A stretch of DNA of 16,035 bases from Nitrospirota bacterium. Lineage in GTDB: Bacteria; Nitrospirota; Nitrospiria; Nitrospirales; UBA8639. The stretch spans positions 1 through 16,035 of the forward strand of contig QIMB01000455.1 of NCBI GenBank assembly GCA_003233615.1. Reading direction: 5' to 3'. The position numbers were made by a program, and so were the translations under genes. Every line of letters starts with the position of its first letter. Position 1 is the stretch's first letter. The notes beneath the pieces are model-generated. The model made no database searches. It was not told the origin of the DNA and saw only the letters and a program-made list of their open reading frames with translations. Shown here in pieces: positions 1 to 6,780 of the stretch.

Positions 1-687
1 TAACTGATATCCCGTTAACCCAAGATAGGCTTCTTCGACGGTTCTGACCGGAGAGACATGCATGAGAAACGGTGTCTGCCAATCGCCATCTCGACTATCA
101 TAGTCACTCGGAATAAAGACGCGTTGGAAGTGTTGTCGATGCGCGGCTAGAATTTTCAGGTGCAAGCCTCCAACCGTGCCTATCTGACCCTGATCCGTAA
201 TGGTACCGGTCAAAATTCGCCCCTCCAATAAGGATTCGCCCTTGGCCATGGCCACGACACTCAAGCCCACCATCGCAGACAGGCTTTTTCCATACACGGT
301 CATCCCCGCATAAGGAAACGTCAGTTGAACCGTCCAAGAATCGACGGGAAGATTGGCAGCATGCCATGCTCGGGTAATCGCATCATGAGTAGCTTTCCTG
401 GCTAATAAGGAAAACTGTCCAGGCTCGGTATGAAATTGGATTCGCAAGCCGCCCTGATCCCGACGTTCATAGAGATCAATGACAATTTTCGAAACAAGAC
501 CCATGGGCAAATGCTGTCTATTCAGGGAGGTGCCCAAAATAGGAACCTGCAAATGGAGTATCTGGTTGGGCGTTGGCTTCGCCCACACGGCTGCACCCAC
601 ACAAATCATCACGACCAATCCACAACCTATGAACCAGGATCTTGGAATAAGGCAATTCAACACGTGTATTTTTTTCACATTCCGCAT
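1..687 (-). CDS. Exported stand-alone Lon-like (S16) protease domain protein, 3' end beyond window
   Basis: The reading frame is open from ATG at 687 to the window edge (229 codons, no stop), preceded by GGAGGT five bases upstream. Residues about 1-36 form a signal peptide or membrane anchor: basic start (RNVKK), hydrophobic GCGLVVMICVGAAVWA, then KP. Residues 120-190 match the Lon proteolytic domain. There is a serine in an SA pair (S137, in KSLSAMVGL, where Lon has GPSAG), the TGTITDQGQIGTVGGL strand-turn (160-175; Lon TGEITxxGxVxxVGGL), and the catalytic-type lysine K178 in GGLHLK, followed by ILAAHR and VFIP. The Ser-Lys spacing is 41, against 43 in E. coli Lon. No AAA+ ATPase domain precedes it, so this is not classical Lon. 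It may be a periplasmic or membrane-anchored Ser-Lys peptidase, or a degenerate relative; the Gly after Ser-Ala in Lon is Met here. The C-terminus is unseen. Family assignment is by motif, and activity is inferred. Confidence 0.72.
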   Translation of the reverse strand, partial: MRNVKKIHVLNCLIPRSWFIGCGLVVMICVGAAVWAKPTPNQILHLQVPILGTSLNRQHLPMGLVSKIVIDLYERRDQGGLRIQFHTEPGQFSLLARKATHDAITRAWHAANLPVDSWTVQLTFPYAGMTVYGKSLSAMVGLSVVAMAKGESLLEGRILTGTITDQGQIGTVGGLHLKILAAHRQHFQRVFIPSDYDSRDGDWQTPFLMHVSPVRTVEEAYLGLTGYQL

Positions 688-1072
688 AGTACCTCCACTC
701 ATTATATCTTGTTTACTTACAAGAATTAAGCAGAAGAGTTCGTGTCTATTCTGATACCCCAAAAAATGGACTGATCGGTCAAATGAAAATTCTGTAATTA
801 TTTCAAGCGGCCAGCAAAAAATGAAGTAATATGAGCAAGTCCTCTTCTATCTTTTCAAAAAGGTTTATGCTAGGGTTTCTCTAATGCAGAGTTAGGGGCT
901 TAGCTCTGAACTATTCAATTACAAAAGCCCACAACCGGTGTTGTTTTGCCCGAGAGTTTCCTGGAAAGTGTCTGACCTCAGTCGCCTCAATTTCGCGTCC
1001 GCGGCCTATCCCTTCCCAATAGTTGATGCATCTCGAGCCTAAAGCAATATCTTTTTTAAAAGGAGGAACCCC
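688..1072. promoter_or_regulatory. Divergent intergenic region with leader of the RRM gene
   Basis: No gene is supported here. On the minus side a perfect TATAAT (701-706) lies just upstream of the Lon-like start. It has no good -35 and would place the transcript start inside the Shine-Dalgarno, so it is doubtful. On the plus side the sequence before 1073 is AT-rich, with a hairpin-capable segment at 887-908 (an 8-bp stem including one G-U pair, loop GGGGCT). A very strong AAAGGAGG ribosome site follows a T/A tract just before ATG 1073. A long structured leader would fit the cold-responsive regulation known for some bacterial RRM proteins, but that is inference. Confidence 0.3.
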
Positions 1073-1396
1073 ATGGGTTCAAAACTCTATGTAGGGGGGT
1101 TGCCGTATTCAGCAACCCAGGATGAGTTAACTGACTTGTTTGCGGCACACGGGTCCGTGCAATCAGCTAACATTATTAGTGACAAATTTACCGGCCAATC
1201 TCGCGGGTTTGGATTTGTGGAAATGTCTTCGCAAGAAGAAGCCACAGCCGCAATTGAAGCGTTGAACTCCACGGAGTTCGGTGGCCGCACGTTGACAGTC
1301 AATGAAGCCAGACCACAAGCTCCGCGTACCGGCGGCGGTGGATTTGGTGGTGGAGGTGGTGGATTCGGCGATAATAAACGCCGCAGCCGCTTCTAA
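1073..1396 (+). CDS. Small glycine-rich RRM RNA-binding protein
   Basis: A 107-residue protein made of one RNA recognition motif and a short Gly-rich tail. RNP2 is LYVGGL (residues 5-10) and RNP1 is RGFGFVEM (44-51), with the aromatic residues that stack on RNA bases in both. Residues 87-99 are almost all glycine and phenylalanine, and the protein ends with a basic DNKRRSRF. This is the usual size and shape of bacterial Rbp proteins (cyanobacteria, Nitrospira and others), which bind single-stranded RNA and in cyanobacteria are often cold-induced. The start is fixed by AAAGGAGG upstream of the ATG. It appears monocistronic, because an intrinsic terminator follows about 26 bases after the stop. 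Targets cannot be read from the sequence. Confidence 0.95.
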   Translation: MGSKLYVGGLPYSATQDELTDLFAAHGSVQSANIISDKFTGQSRGFGFVEMSSQEEATAAIEALNSTEFGGRTLTVNEARPQAPRTGGGGFGGGGGGFGDNKRRSRF

Positions 1397-1422
1397 GCCT
1401 GATACCGAATAGGGTTTATTCA

Positions 1423-1458
1423 AACGGGAGGGATCATAACGATCTCTCCCGTTTTTTT
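1423..1458 (+). terminator. Rho-independent terminator after the RRM gene
   Basis: A 13-bp stem with one G-T pair (arms 1423-1435 and 1441-1453, loop ATAAC) is followed by an unbroken run of T. The facing minus-strand gene ends at 1600, so it could also serve that gene, though there is no matching T-tract on the other side. Confidence 0.93.
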
Positions 1459-1599
1459 ATGTGAATTGGAAAAGCGAAACTCTATTGATTCAACAGAAGA
1501 CCCTTCTCACATATTCAGACGGTGATCTGCATAACAAGCAACGAAGGATAGTGCGTATAAAAGAAAATACCGCGGAAGATTTTGATTTTGGAAATGGAT

Positions 1600-2109
1600 C
1601 TAGATGCGAACTAAAAAGACGGCAGCAAGAAGAATGGCAAGTCCTAACAACATGGTGAGGCGACCGATCAGGGGAGAGAGTCGGATTAAGATTTTTTCTG
1701 CTACAACCAATTCAGACGTTGGCGAGTTTTTGAGGGTTCGTACTTTTGGGCCAATAATTTTGTCGTGGAGTACAGACACGACAATGAGCAACACAACAAG
1801 AGAAAGTTTGATGATCAGGGCCGCGGGCCATTCACTGAGTGAAGAGGAGATATCCACATGTGCGGGAAGAAGAATCGCTCCGGTGATGACCAGAAGGGAC
1901 AAAGCGATCCATACAAGCCTTCTGAAACGGCGGGCTAGATTTACAAACCCGCGTTGGGCAGATGACGGATCTGGATCTTTTTTGAGAAGCGGGACTGCGA
2001 CAAGGGAGAGAAAGAGCATGCCTCCTATCCAAAAAGTCGCGGCTATTAAATGAACCCAAATAAAAATAATGTTCAATAGTGTCACCTGATGAATTGTAAC
2101 GAGATTCAC
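1600..2109 (-). CDS. CopD-like / DUF4149-like four-helix membrane protein
   Basis: A small integral membrane protein with four predicted hydrophobic helices: about residues 10-40 (HLIAATFWIGGMLFLSLVAV), 65-83 (VWIALSLLVITGAILLP), 95-115 (ALIIKLSLVVLLIVVSVLHD) and 148-168 (LTMLLGLAILLAAVFLV). The H-x(6)-W-x-GG-M pattern in helix 1 and the H-D after helix 3 recall CopD-like copper-resistance and related heme or metal membrane families, but the substrate is unknown. The outer boundary is a GTG with no ribosome site. A TTG at 2076 has AGGTGA five bases upstream and would give a 158-residue protein starting NIIFIWVHL, which I think is the likelier start. It is convergent with the RRM gene and has no obvious partner. 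Confidence 0.75.
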   Translation of the reverse strand: MNLVTIHQVTLLNIIFIWVHLIAATFWIGGMLFLSLVAVPLLKKDPDPSSAQRGFVNLARRFRRLVWIALSLLVITGAILLPAHVDISSSLSEWPAALIIKLSLVVLLIVVSVLHDKIIGPKVRTLKNSPTSELVVAEKILIRLSPLIGRLTMLLGLAILLAAVFLVRI

Positions 2110-2443
2110 CAGTGGACACTAGTCTTCAGTTTCGTCCACGCAACAATCCGTGAATATTGAAACCTGCCGCCAGCGACGTTCTCGCCTTGCTGCCATACCA
2201 CCTAGAGGAAGTACGCTCCCCTCGTCAAACACGTGACAGGGACTCGGGATACCTCAGACAATTCGCAGTCTTCCCTTCGACCCCGCTCATAACGATACAG
2301 GACAAACTCTTTGGGAAAACTCCGAGCAAGTTTTTTTGAACTTGCCCGAAAGCTAATGAACTCTGGCTCCTCTTGAACATATATCTACCATTCTAATCAA
2401 CAGTACCAATCTCTGAAATTTTCCTGAACGTTGTCTTCAAGAG
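2110..2443. other. Intergenic region with one hairpin, no gene seen
   Basis: This separates two divergent genes. A short open frame (2157-2339) has neither a ribosome site nor a recognisable protein character. A perfect 7-bp inverted repeat, GCAAGTT / AACTTGC, lies at 2326-2332 and 2339-2345 with a T-rich loop. It has no T-run after it on the plus strand, so it is not a convincing terminator. Confidence 0.4.
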
Positions 2444-2472
2444 TTTCCATTTTGGAATGAGACGTTTATAAT
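2444..2472 (+). promoter_or_regulatory. Sigma70-like promoter for the LOG gene
   Basis: A -35 TTTCCA (2444-2449, 4 of 6 consensus), a 17-base spacer and a perfect TATAAT -10 (2467-2472). The expected start near 2479 leaves a leader of about 30 bases that carries no Shine-Dalgarno. Confidence 0.55.
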
Positions 2473-2509
2473 TCCATTATTCCTCCTCGTTCACGCATCT
2501 TGTCGCTCA

Positions 2510-3331
2510 ATGGAAGATTTACCTCAATCATCCTCACCAGCCTACAAACGGGCGGATTCTGATTCAGAATTTCTTCAACGAGATGAACTGCGTGCAATTC
2601 GGCTACAACTGGAATGGTCAAAAGCCGAACTGACCCAGCAAGATGAGGGCATTGAATCCACGATTGTCGTTTTTGGCAGTGCCCGTCTTCTCGAACCCGC
2701 AGCTGCACAAGCGGAGCTAGCCAAAGCTGAACAGGCCTTGGCTCAATCACCGAATGATGCTGATAAACAACAGGCAGTCGCCATAGCCAAGAATCAATTG
2801 ACCCTCGCACCTTTTTATGATGAGGCTCGAGAGTTTAGCCGCCTCGTGTCGTCGACGTGTCAAATAGACGGCCGTTGTGAATATGTCGTGGTCACCGGAG
2901 GAGGTCCGGGCATCATGGAGGCTGGCAATCGCGGCGCAGCAGATGTCGGTGCGAAATCCATCGGACTCAATATTGATCTGCCATTTGAGCAAGCACCCAA
3001 TCCCTACGTCACACCAAGTCTCTGTTTCACGTTTCGCTATTTTGCCCTTCGCAAAATGCATTTCCTGTATCGAGCCAAAGCCCTTGTTGTGTTTCCAGGT
3101 GGATTTGGCACGATGGATGAACTGTTTGAAACACTCACCCTTCTTCAGACGCGTAAAGTGAAGGACCTATCTGTGGTGCTCATGGGAAAGACATATTGGG
3201 AAGACTTGATTCATTGGAAGAAATTTGTAGAGTTTGGCCTGATTAGTCCAAACGATTTATCATTATTCCGTTATGCAGAAACAGCTCGTGAAGCCTGGGA
3301 CATCATTGCTCAGGAACATCTAAGGACCTGA
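2510..3331 (+). CDS. LOG-family Rossmann nucleotide-binding protein
   Basis: A 273-residue LOG-family protein (the group formerly misnamed lysine decarboxylases). It has TGGGPGIMEAGNRGA (about 129-143) and PGGFGTMDELFETLTLLQT (196-214). Plant and bacterial LOG enzymes release nucleobases from nucleoside 5'-monophosphates, including cytokinin ribotides. The Arg and Glu residues used in that reaction lie in these motifs, but the true substrate here is unknown. Unlike the compact ~190-residue LOGs, this one has an N-terminal extension (1-45). It also has an Ala/Gln-rich helical insertion (about 60-95) between the first strand (STIVVFGSARL) and the conserved core, a feature of the longer TIGR00730-like subgroup. 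There is no ribosome site before the ATG. The last codons and stop lie inside the left arm of a palindromic element. Confidence 0.85.
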   Translation: MEDLPQSSSPAYKRADSDSEFLQRDELRAIRLQLEWSKAELTQQDEGIESTIVVFGSARLLEPAAAQAELAKAEQALAQSPNDADKQQAVAIAKNQLTLAPFYDEAREFSRLVSSTCQIDGRCEYVVVTGGGPGIMEAGNRGAADVGAKSIGLNIDLPFEQAPNPYVTPSLCFTFRYFALRKMHFLYRAKALVVFPGGFGTMDELFETLTLLQTRKVKDLSVVLMGKTYWEDLIHWKKFVEFGLISPNDLSLFRYAETAREAWDIIAQEHLRT

Positions 3332-3503
3332 GAGAAAATAGCTTGAACACATTCGGAACAAGATTTGGGTCAGATTTGGACGGCACGATTGAGGAAAAGC
3401 CGAGGCATAGCAGAGCTATGGTGAGGATTTTTCGATTGAGGCGCGTTCAACGATGGCCTAAAGATTCGATGCGAAATGTTCAAGTTATGTTCTCTCAGGT
3501 CCT
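3323..3503. repeat. 181-bp full-length imperfect palindrome (MITE-like element)
   Basis: The outer arms 3323-3349 and 3477-3503 are inverted copies with 25 of 27 positions matching; the outermost 13 (AGGACCTGAGAGA) are perfect. Similarity between the halves continues at lower level to the centre. There CATAGC / AGA / GCTATG (3406-3420) forms a perfect hairpin centred at 3413, exactly midway between the ends. The left arm includes the LOG stop codon, and the right arm stops one base before the ribosome site (AGGGAG) of the next gene. No coding capacity. It could be a non-autonomous palindromic mobile repeat, an RNA structure between two genes, or both. No clear target duplication is seen. Confidence 0.75.
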
Positions 3504-3518
3504 AAGGGAGAATCACTT

Positions 3519-4916
3519 ATGAAAATTTCATTTTATGGCGCAGCTCGATCTGTAACAGGAAGCCGGCATGTCGTCGATGCCGGCAAAACACGAATCCTCC
3601 TGGATTGCGGAATGTTTCAAGGCAGGCGCGATTACGCACGAGAACGCAATCGCCATTTGGGATTTGATCCGAAATCTGTCGATGCCGTCTGCCTGTCTCA
3701 TGCTCATATCGATCATTCTGGCGCCCTCCCTGTGATGGCCAAATACGGGTTTAGAGGGGCGGTGCATATGACCGGCGCCACAGCCGATTTGACCAAAATA
3801 TTGTTAGCCGACTCTGCACGTATCCAAGAAAGCGATTGCCGTTATGTCAATAAATCGGAACGCCGCCGCGGGAGAACATGTGTCACCCCCATCTATTCAC
3901 GAGATGACGCTGAAAAGATCGTGAAACAATTCCAAGGCGGCGGCTATCGTGAATTAGTCTCCCTTTCTCCCAATGTCACCGCGCAATTTCATGATGCCGG
4001 TCATATCATTGGCTCCTCTGCCATTTGGCTTCAACATCGTCATCGCGGAAATACGACTTCGCTGCTTTTCTCAGGTGACTTGGGACGAGCCAATATGCCT
4101 ATTCTGCGTGATCCGCAGGCACCACCTCCCTGTGATGTGTTGATCATTGAATCCACGTATGGCGACCGCCTCCATTCAGATGAACAAAATCATCGAAAGG
4201 AGATGGCCAAGAAACTTGTCAAGCATGCCATAGAGCATAAAAGCAAAATCATCATTCCGGCATTTTCAGTTGGCCGCACGCAAGACATCATTATGCGTAT
4301 CAAAGAATTGGTGAATAATGGAGAAGTGGATCCTATTCCAATCTTTATCGACTCCCCTCTGGCATCACGAGCCACAAAAGTGTTTCGTCAACATCCTGAA
4401 TGTTATGACGAAGAAACCTACCGAACCTTTGCCTCTACAGGAGATGTGTTTGCGGCGAAATACATTAGATTCGTTTCGACTGCCAAGGAGAGCAAAGAAT
4501 TGAACCGTCGGCGAGGCCCCTATGTCGTCATTTCAGCCTCGGGTATGTGTGAAGGTGGACGGGTCGTCCATCATTTGAAACATGCAATTGAGGATGAGGC
4601 CAATATCATTGTCATTGTGGGGTTTCAAGCTGAACATACGTTGGGACGAAAGTTGGTGGAAGAATGGGATACCGTCCCGATTTTTGGTGTCCCAACCAAA
4701 CGACGAGCGCAAGTGGTTCGCCTCAACGGATTTTCAGCCCATGCCGATCGCAATGATCTGCTCGCTTACGTTCGCAGTATTCATCCGCTCCCGCAAAAAG
4801 TCTTTGTCGTGCATGGTGAAGAACGACAATCCCTAGCCTTTGCCATGACGTTGCGAGACGAATTTCCTGGTATGGAAGTGGATGTCCCAAAACCTGATTC
4901 CACTTACGATGTGTAA
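3519..4916 (+). CDS. Metallo-beta-lactamase / beta-CASP RNA-processing nuclease
   Basis: A 465-residue protein of the CPSF73/YSH1-like class, the usual length for bacterial and archaeal members. Zinc-site motifs are complete: H61-A-H63-I-D65-H66, H162 (DAGHIIGS) and D187 (SGDLGR). Beta-CASP elements follow: E211 in ESTYGDR, PAFSVGRTQDI, IFIDSPLA and ISASGMCEGGR. The C-terminal RMMBL part has GFSAHAD with H408. Family members are endo- or 5'-exonucleases on RNA in the cytoplasm. Start: ATG with AGGGAG eight bases upstream. It may be cotranscribed with the LOG gene across the palindrome, which would then be in the mRNA. All catalytic residues expected for the family are present. Confidence 0.93.
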   Translation: MKISFYGAARSVTGSRHVVDAGKTRILLDCGMFQGRRDYARERNRHLGFDPKSVDAVCLSHAHIDHSGALPVMAKYGFRGAVHMTGATADLTKILLADSARIQESDCRYVNKSERRRGRTCVTPIYSRDDAEKIVKQFQGGGYRELVSLSPNVTAQFHDAGHIIGSSAIWLQHRHRGNTTSLLFSGDLGRANMPILRDPQAPPPCDVLIIESTYGDRLHSDEQNHRKEMAKKLVKHAIEHKSKIIIPAFSVGRTQDIIMRIKELVNNGEVDPIPIFIDSPLASRATKVFRQHPECYDEETYRTFASTGDVFAAKYIRFVSTAKESKELNRRRGPYVVISASGMCEGGRVVHHLKHAIEDEANIIVIVGFQAEHTLGRKLVEEWDTVPIFGVPTKRRAQVVRLNGFSAHADRNDLLAYVRSIHPLPQKVFVVHGEERQSLAFAMTLRDEFPGMEVDVPKPDSTYDV

Positions 4917-4995
4917 GATAGCGTCCAGAAATACCGTCCACGTACTAGCGGAATTTAGACAATAGAAGCTTGGAAGGAATCTATTACAACGCAAG

Positions 4996-5466
4996 ATGAA
5001 AATTAGAATTGCCAACCTGAAAGATTTTCCTGAAATCCAAACTCTCTTCCAAGCGTTATTCGAGCTCTTCCCGAACAAACAAAAAGAAGAGTGGCCTCAC
5101 ACACAAGAAGGGCTCCACTATCTATCAAACGCGATACATTCCGAGTATGTATTTGTCGCAGAGTTGAATGATCAGATTGTTGGCTATCTTATGTGGGCAA
5201 TCCGTCAAGGCCCATCCTTCCAAACGTTCAAGCACTATGCAGAATTACAAAATATGTACGTATCTGAGCCTCATAGAAAGAAAGGAATCGGAAAGAAACT
5301 ATGTGAGATGTTTTTTGATGCCTGCAAAGAGGAACATCTCGATACGATCATGGTCGAGTCAGCTGTTTTGCCTGAAACGGTCAGATTTTATGAATCCCGA
5401 GGATTTATTGAAGAACGAAAAGTCATGTTCCTTCATCACGCGAACTCTATGACATCAACGGATTGA
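4996..5466 (+). CDS. GNAT-family N-acetyltransferase
   Basis: A 156-residue GNAT fold. The acetyl-CoA pyrophosphate-binding motif A is LQNMYVSEPHRKKGIGKKL (R94-K-K-G-I-G), preceded by the strand YVFVAELNDQIVGYLMW and followed by FYESRGF (131-137), the usual motif B. The family moves an acetyl group from acetyl-CoA to an amine; the acceptor cannot be told. The ATG has no well-spaced Shine-Dalgarno (GGAAGGA lies too far upstream), and no other start fits the N-terminal strand MKIRIANLKDF. It sits 79 bases after the nuclease gene, and a palindromic element begins ten bases after its stop. Confidence 0.9.
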   Translation: MKIRIANLKDFPEIQTLFQALFELFPNKQKEEWPHTQEGLHYLSNAIHSEYVFVAELNDQIVGYLMWAIRQGPSFQTFKHYAELQNMYVSEPHRKKGIGKKLCEMFFDACKEEHLDTIMVESAVLPETVRFYESRGFIEERKVMFLHHANSMTSTD

Positions 5467-5475
5467 CCCATTCAA

Positions 5476-5652
5476 CCTTAAACCTAAAAGCGGCAGTTGA
5501 GCGCGAAAAAGCTGTGCAAGCAATTGATGTGCATAGGGAATTGAAAAAATGCGTGGTCACCTTTTAGGTGATGAGTCAATTTTTCAATTTCCTAGGTGCG
5601 TCAAAGGATTGTGCAGACTTTCGTGATCCAACTGCTGTTTTTAGGTTAAAGG
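5476..5652. repeat. 177-bp full-length imperfect palindrome (second MITE-like element)
   Basis: The left end CCTTAAACCTAAAAG (5476-5490) is inverted at 5638-5652 with only two differences. Inside, GGCAGTTG pairs with a CAACTGC copy, and AGGGAATTGAAAAA with an inverted AATTGAAAAA copy. The centre is TCACCT / TTT / AGGTGA (5557-5571), a perfect 6-bp hairpin centred at 5564, the exact midpoint. Its sequence is unrelated to the element at 3323-3503, but size and architecture are the same. No coding capacity is supported; a short open frame reads across it by chance. Confidence 0.72.
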
Positions 5653-5740
5653 GGACACTTCCTTTTCATATTAGTCTTGTCATTCTAAGCCAGAAGCGAA
5701 TCATCCGGCTATACCGCAGCCTTGTTATGCTCGACACAGA

Positions 5741-5779
5741 TCCTTCGACTACACCCGGCTCTGCTCAGGATAATAATGA
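5741..5779. repeat. Dispersed-repeat-like segment (CCTTCGACTACACCCGGCTC type)
   Basis: The text TCCTTCGACTAC-ACCCGGCTCTGCTCAGGA resembles short intergenic repeats with a CCTTCGAC...GCTCAGGA core that I know from many bacterial genomes. Its reverse complement (TCCTGAGC...GTCGAAGGA) resembles the segment at 5942-5963. Copy number in this genome cannot be judged from one window. Confidence 0.45.
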
Positions 5780-5861
5780 ATAAAAGAGGACGCATCCCTT
5801 TTATGGCTCCGACCTTCCCATTTGTGCGTTCGCATACTTCACACAATACTTGGGAGCGTCC

Positions 5862-5889
5862 GCTCCGCTTGTCATGCGGAGCCCTTTTT
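5862..5889 (+). terminator. Hairpin followed by T-tract
   Basis: A perfect 7-bp GC-rich stem, GCTCCGC / GCGGAGC (5862-5868 and 5876-5882), has loop TTGTCAT and is followed after two C by TTTTT. It has the form of an intrinsic terminator on the plus strand, but the nearest upstream plus-strand gene ends about 400 bases away. It may belong to the repeat DNA instead. Confidence 0.4.
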
Positions 5890-5930
5890 CGCTCGCGCTC
5901 AGGCTTAGTCTGATTGGGCTGGGTTCAGAA

Positions 5931-5988
5931 CCTTCGTGGATCCTGTCCTGAACTTGCCGAAGGGGTCAGGATGACACGGTGGGACAGG
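5931..5988. repeat. Second dispersed-repeat-like segment with nested inverted repeats
   Basis: It contains CCTTCG (5931-5936) / CGAAGG (5958-5963) and CCTGTCC (5942-5948) / GGACAGG (5982-5988). CCTGTCCTGAACTTGCCGAAGG is shaped like the reverse complement of the segment at 5741-5779. Likely the same repeat class in the opposite direction. Confidence 0.45.
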
Positions 5989-6044
5989 CCATTCGGAGCA
6001 ACGTCAGCAGGCTTGAATCATACATTCTTTATGATGATTGATGC

Positions 6045-6425
6045 TTATTCTAGTTCAATCTGATCATCGACATTACGGATAAATATCGCCACGCCAACTT
6101 CATTGATATACGCATCAATCCAATCGCCTTTATGCGCAGGGCGATCAATCCTGGTGTTTTCATCAACAGGCAGTCGTACGTCGCTCTGACTGTTCGTGTG
6201 AACAATATAGGCGGCTCCTTCAATATGCTGAACTTGGCCTCGAACCTTTGTCACAACCCCATTCCCCAATGTTGGGTCTTCTTGTAACTGTTGATAGCCT
6301 TTCGTACCTTCCACGATCCCTATTCCCAGAGCTGATTGATACGATGTTGGCTCGGGTGCCTGGCTCGCACAGGCTGTGAGCCATACCATACTCATCATAT
6401 AAACAATTCCTTGCAACCGCATCAT
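6045..6425 (-). CDS. Small lipoprotein of unknown function
   Basis: A 126-residue protein starting MMRLQGIVYMMSMVWLTAC. It has a short basic start, a hydrophobic stretch and lipobox LTAC with the lipid-modified Cys at 19, so it should be membrane-anchored in the envelope. The mature part (GNGVVTKVRGQVQHIEGAAY, VHTNSQSDVRLPVDENTRID, HKGDWIDAYINEVGVAIFI) is a run of beta strands, like small OB- or DUF5666-type domains, but no firm family is recognised. An in-frame ATG at 6464 would add 13 residues before the signal. The downstream ATG at 6425 has AAAGGAGT seven bases upstream and gives a proper signal peptide, so I use that. Nothing downstream on this strand belongs with it. Confidence 0.8.
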   Translation of the reverse strand: MMRLQGIVYMMSMVWLTACASQAPEPTSYQSALGIGIVEGTKGYQQLQEDPTLGNGVVTKVRGQVQHIEGAAYIVHTNSQSDVRLPVDENTRIDRPAHKGDWIDAYINEVGVAIFIRNVDDQIELE

Positions 6426-6467
6426 GTGTGTGACTCCTTTATCTGCGAGGGGATTGATTACCAACCT

Positions 6468-6495
6468 ATCCTATCACAATCCGCAGAGGTGTCCA
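6468..6495 (-). promoter_or_regulatory. Possible promoter for the lipoprotein gene
   Basis: On the minus strand: TGGACA (5 of 6 to the -35 consensus), a 16-base spacer and TAGGAT (4 of 6). It lies 43-70 bases before ATG 6425. Plausible but not strong. Confidence 0.4.
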
Positions 6496-6780
6496 GAAGA
6501 TGAACCGCGACATGTCTTTCTTGTGATAACCATCTGCACGTCGTGTTTGTCACGAACGTGTATTCGTTTCCCCCTTGCGTTGATTGACGTACGGTGAAAT
6601 TTCTTTTACCCTTTCCTTACCCAAATTGGCATCAAGACATTCATGGATCTCACGAAAAGCTCTTCTTTGCATTTTTCCAAGACTGTTCACCACCCCCCTC
6701 TGGCACAATGACACAAGAAAGTTACATCCCGTTTTTTTTGTGTCAGTACCACACATGTATTTTTTACCAAGGAGGTTCAG
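6496..6780. other. Divergent intergenic region before dodecin
   Basis: No gene is seen; open frames here lack ribosome sites and protein-like composition. The stretch ends with an 8-base T-run, TGTGT/ACACA arms, another T-rich patch and then the strong AAGGAGG site of dodecin. I could not pick a convincing promoter for the plus strand. Confidence 0.4.

Larger units (their letters stand above)
5653..6044. other. Gene-free stretch with dispersed-repeat-like segments
   Basis: No protein-like frame is seen. The stretch joins the palindrome at 5476-5652 to the end of the minus-strand lipoprotein gene and holds three separate structured segments, listed individually. The build-up of repeats between two genes transcribed towards each other suggests a tolerated insertion spot. 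Confidence 0.5.

Noticed and set aside
430..754. Two overlapping plus-strand open frames
   Set aside because: They lie antisense to the Lon-like gene, which has a ribosome site, a signal peptide and family motifs; these frames show none.
1604..2053. 149-codon plus-strand frame
   Set aside because: Antisense to the CopD-like membrane protein; its composition (many Arg, Ser) is what the complement of hydrophobic codons gives.
2157..2339. 60-codon plus-strand frame between divergent genes
   Set aside because: No ribosome site, no recognisable motif, and the frame ends within a hairpin.
3323..5652. The two palindromes as ends of one composite transposon
   Set aside because: The elements have different sequences, each is a complete palindrome by itself, and no transposase lies between them.
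5568..5913. Two short plus-strand frames
   Set aside because: They read through a palindromic element and dispersed-repeat-like DNA and lack protein character.
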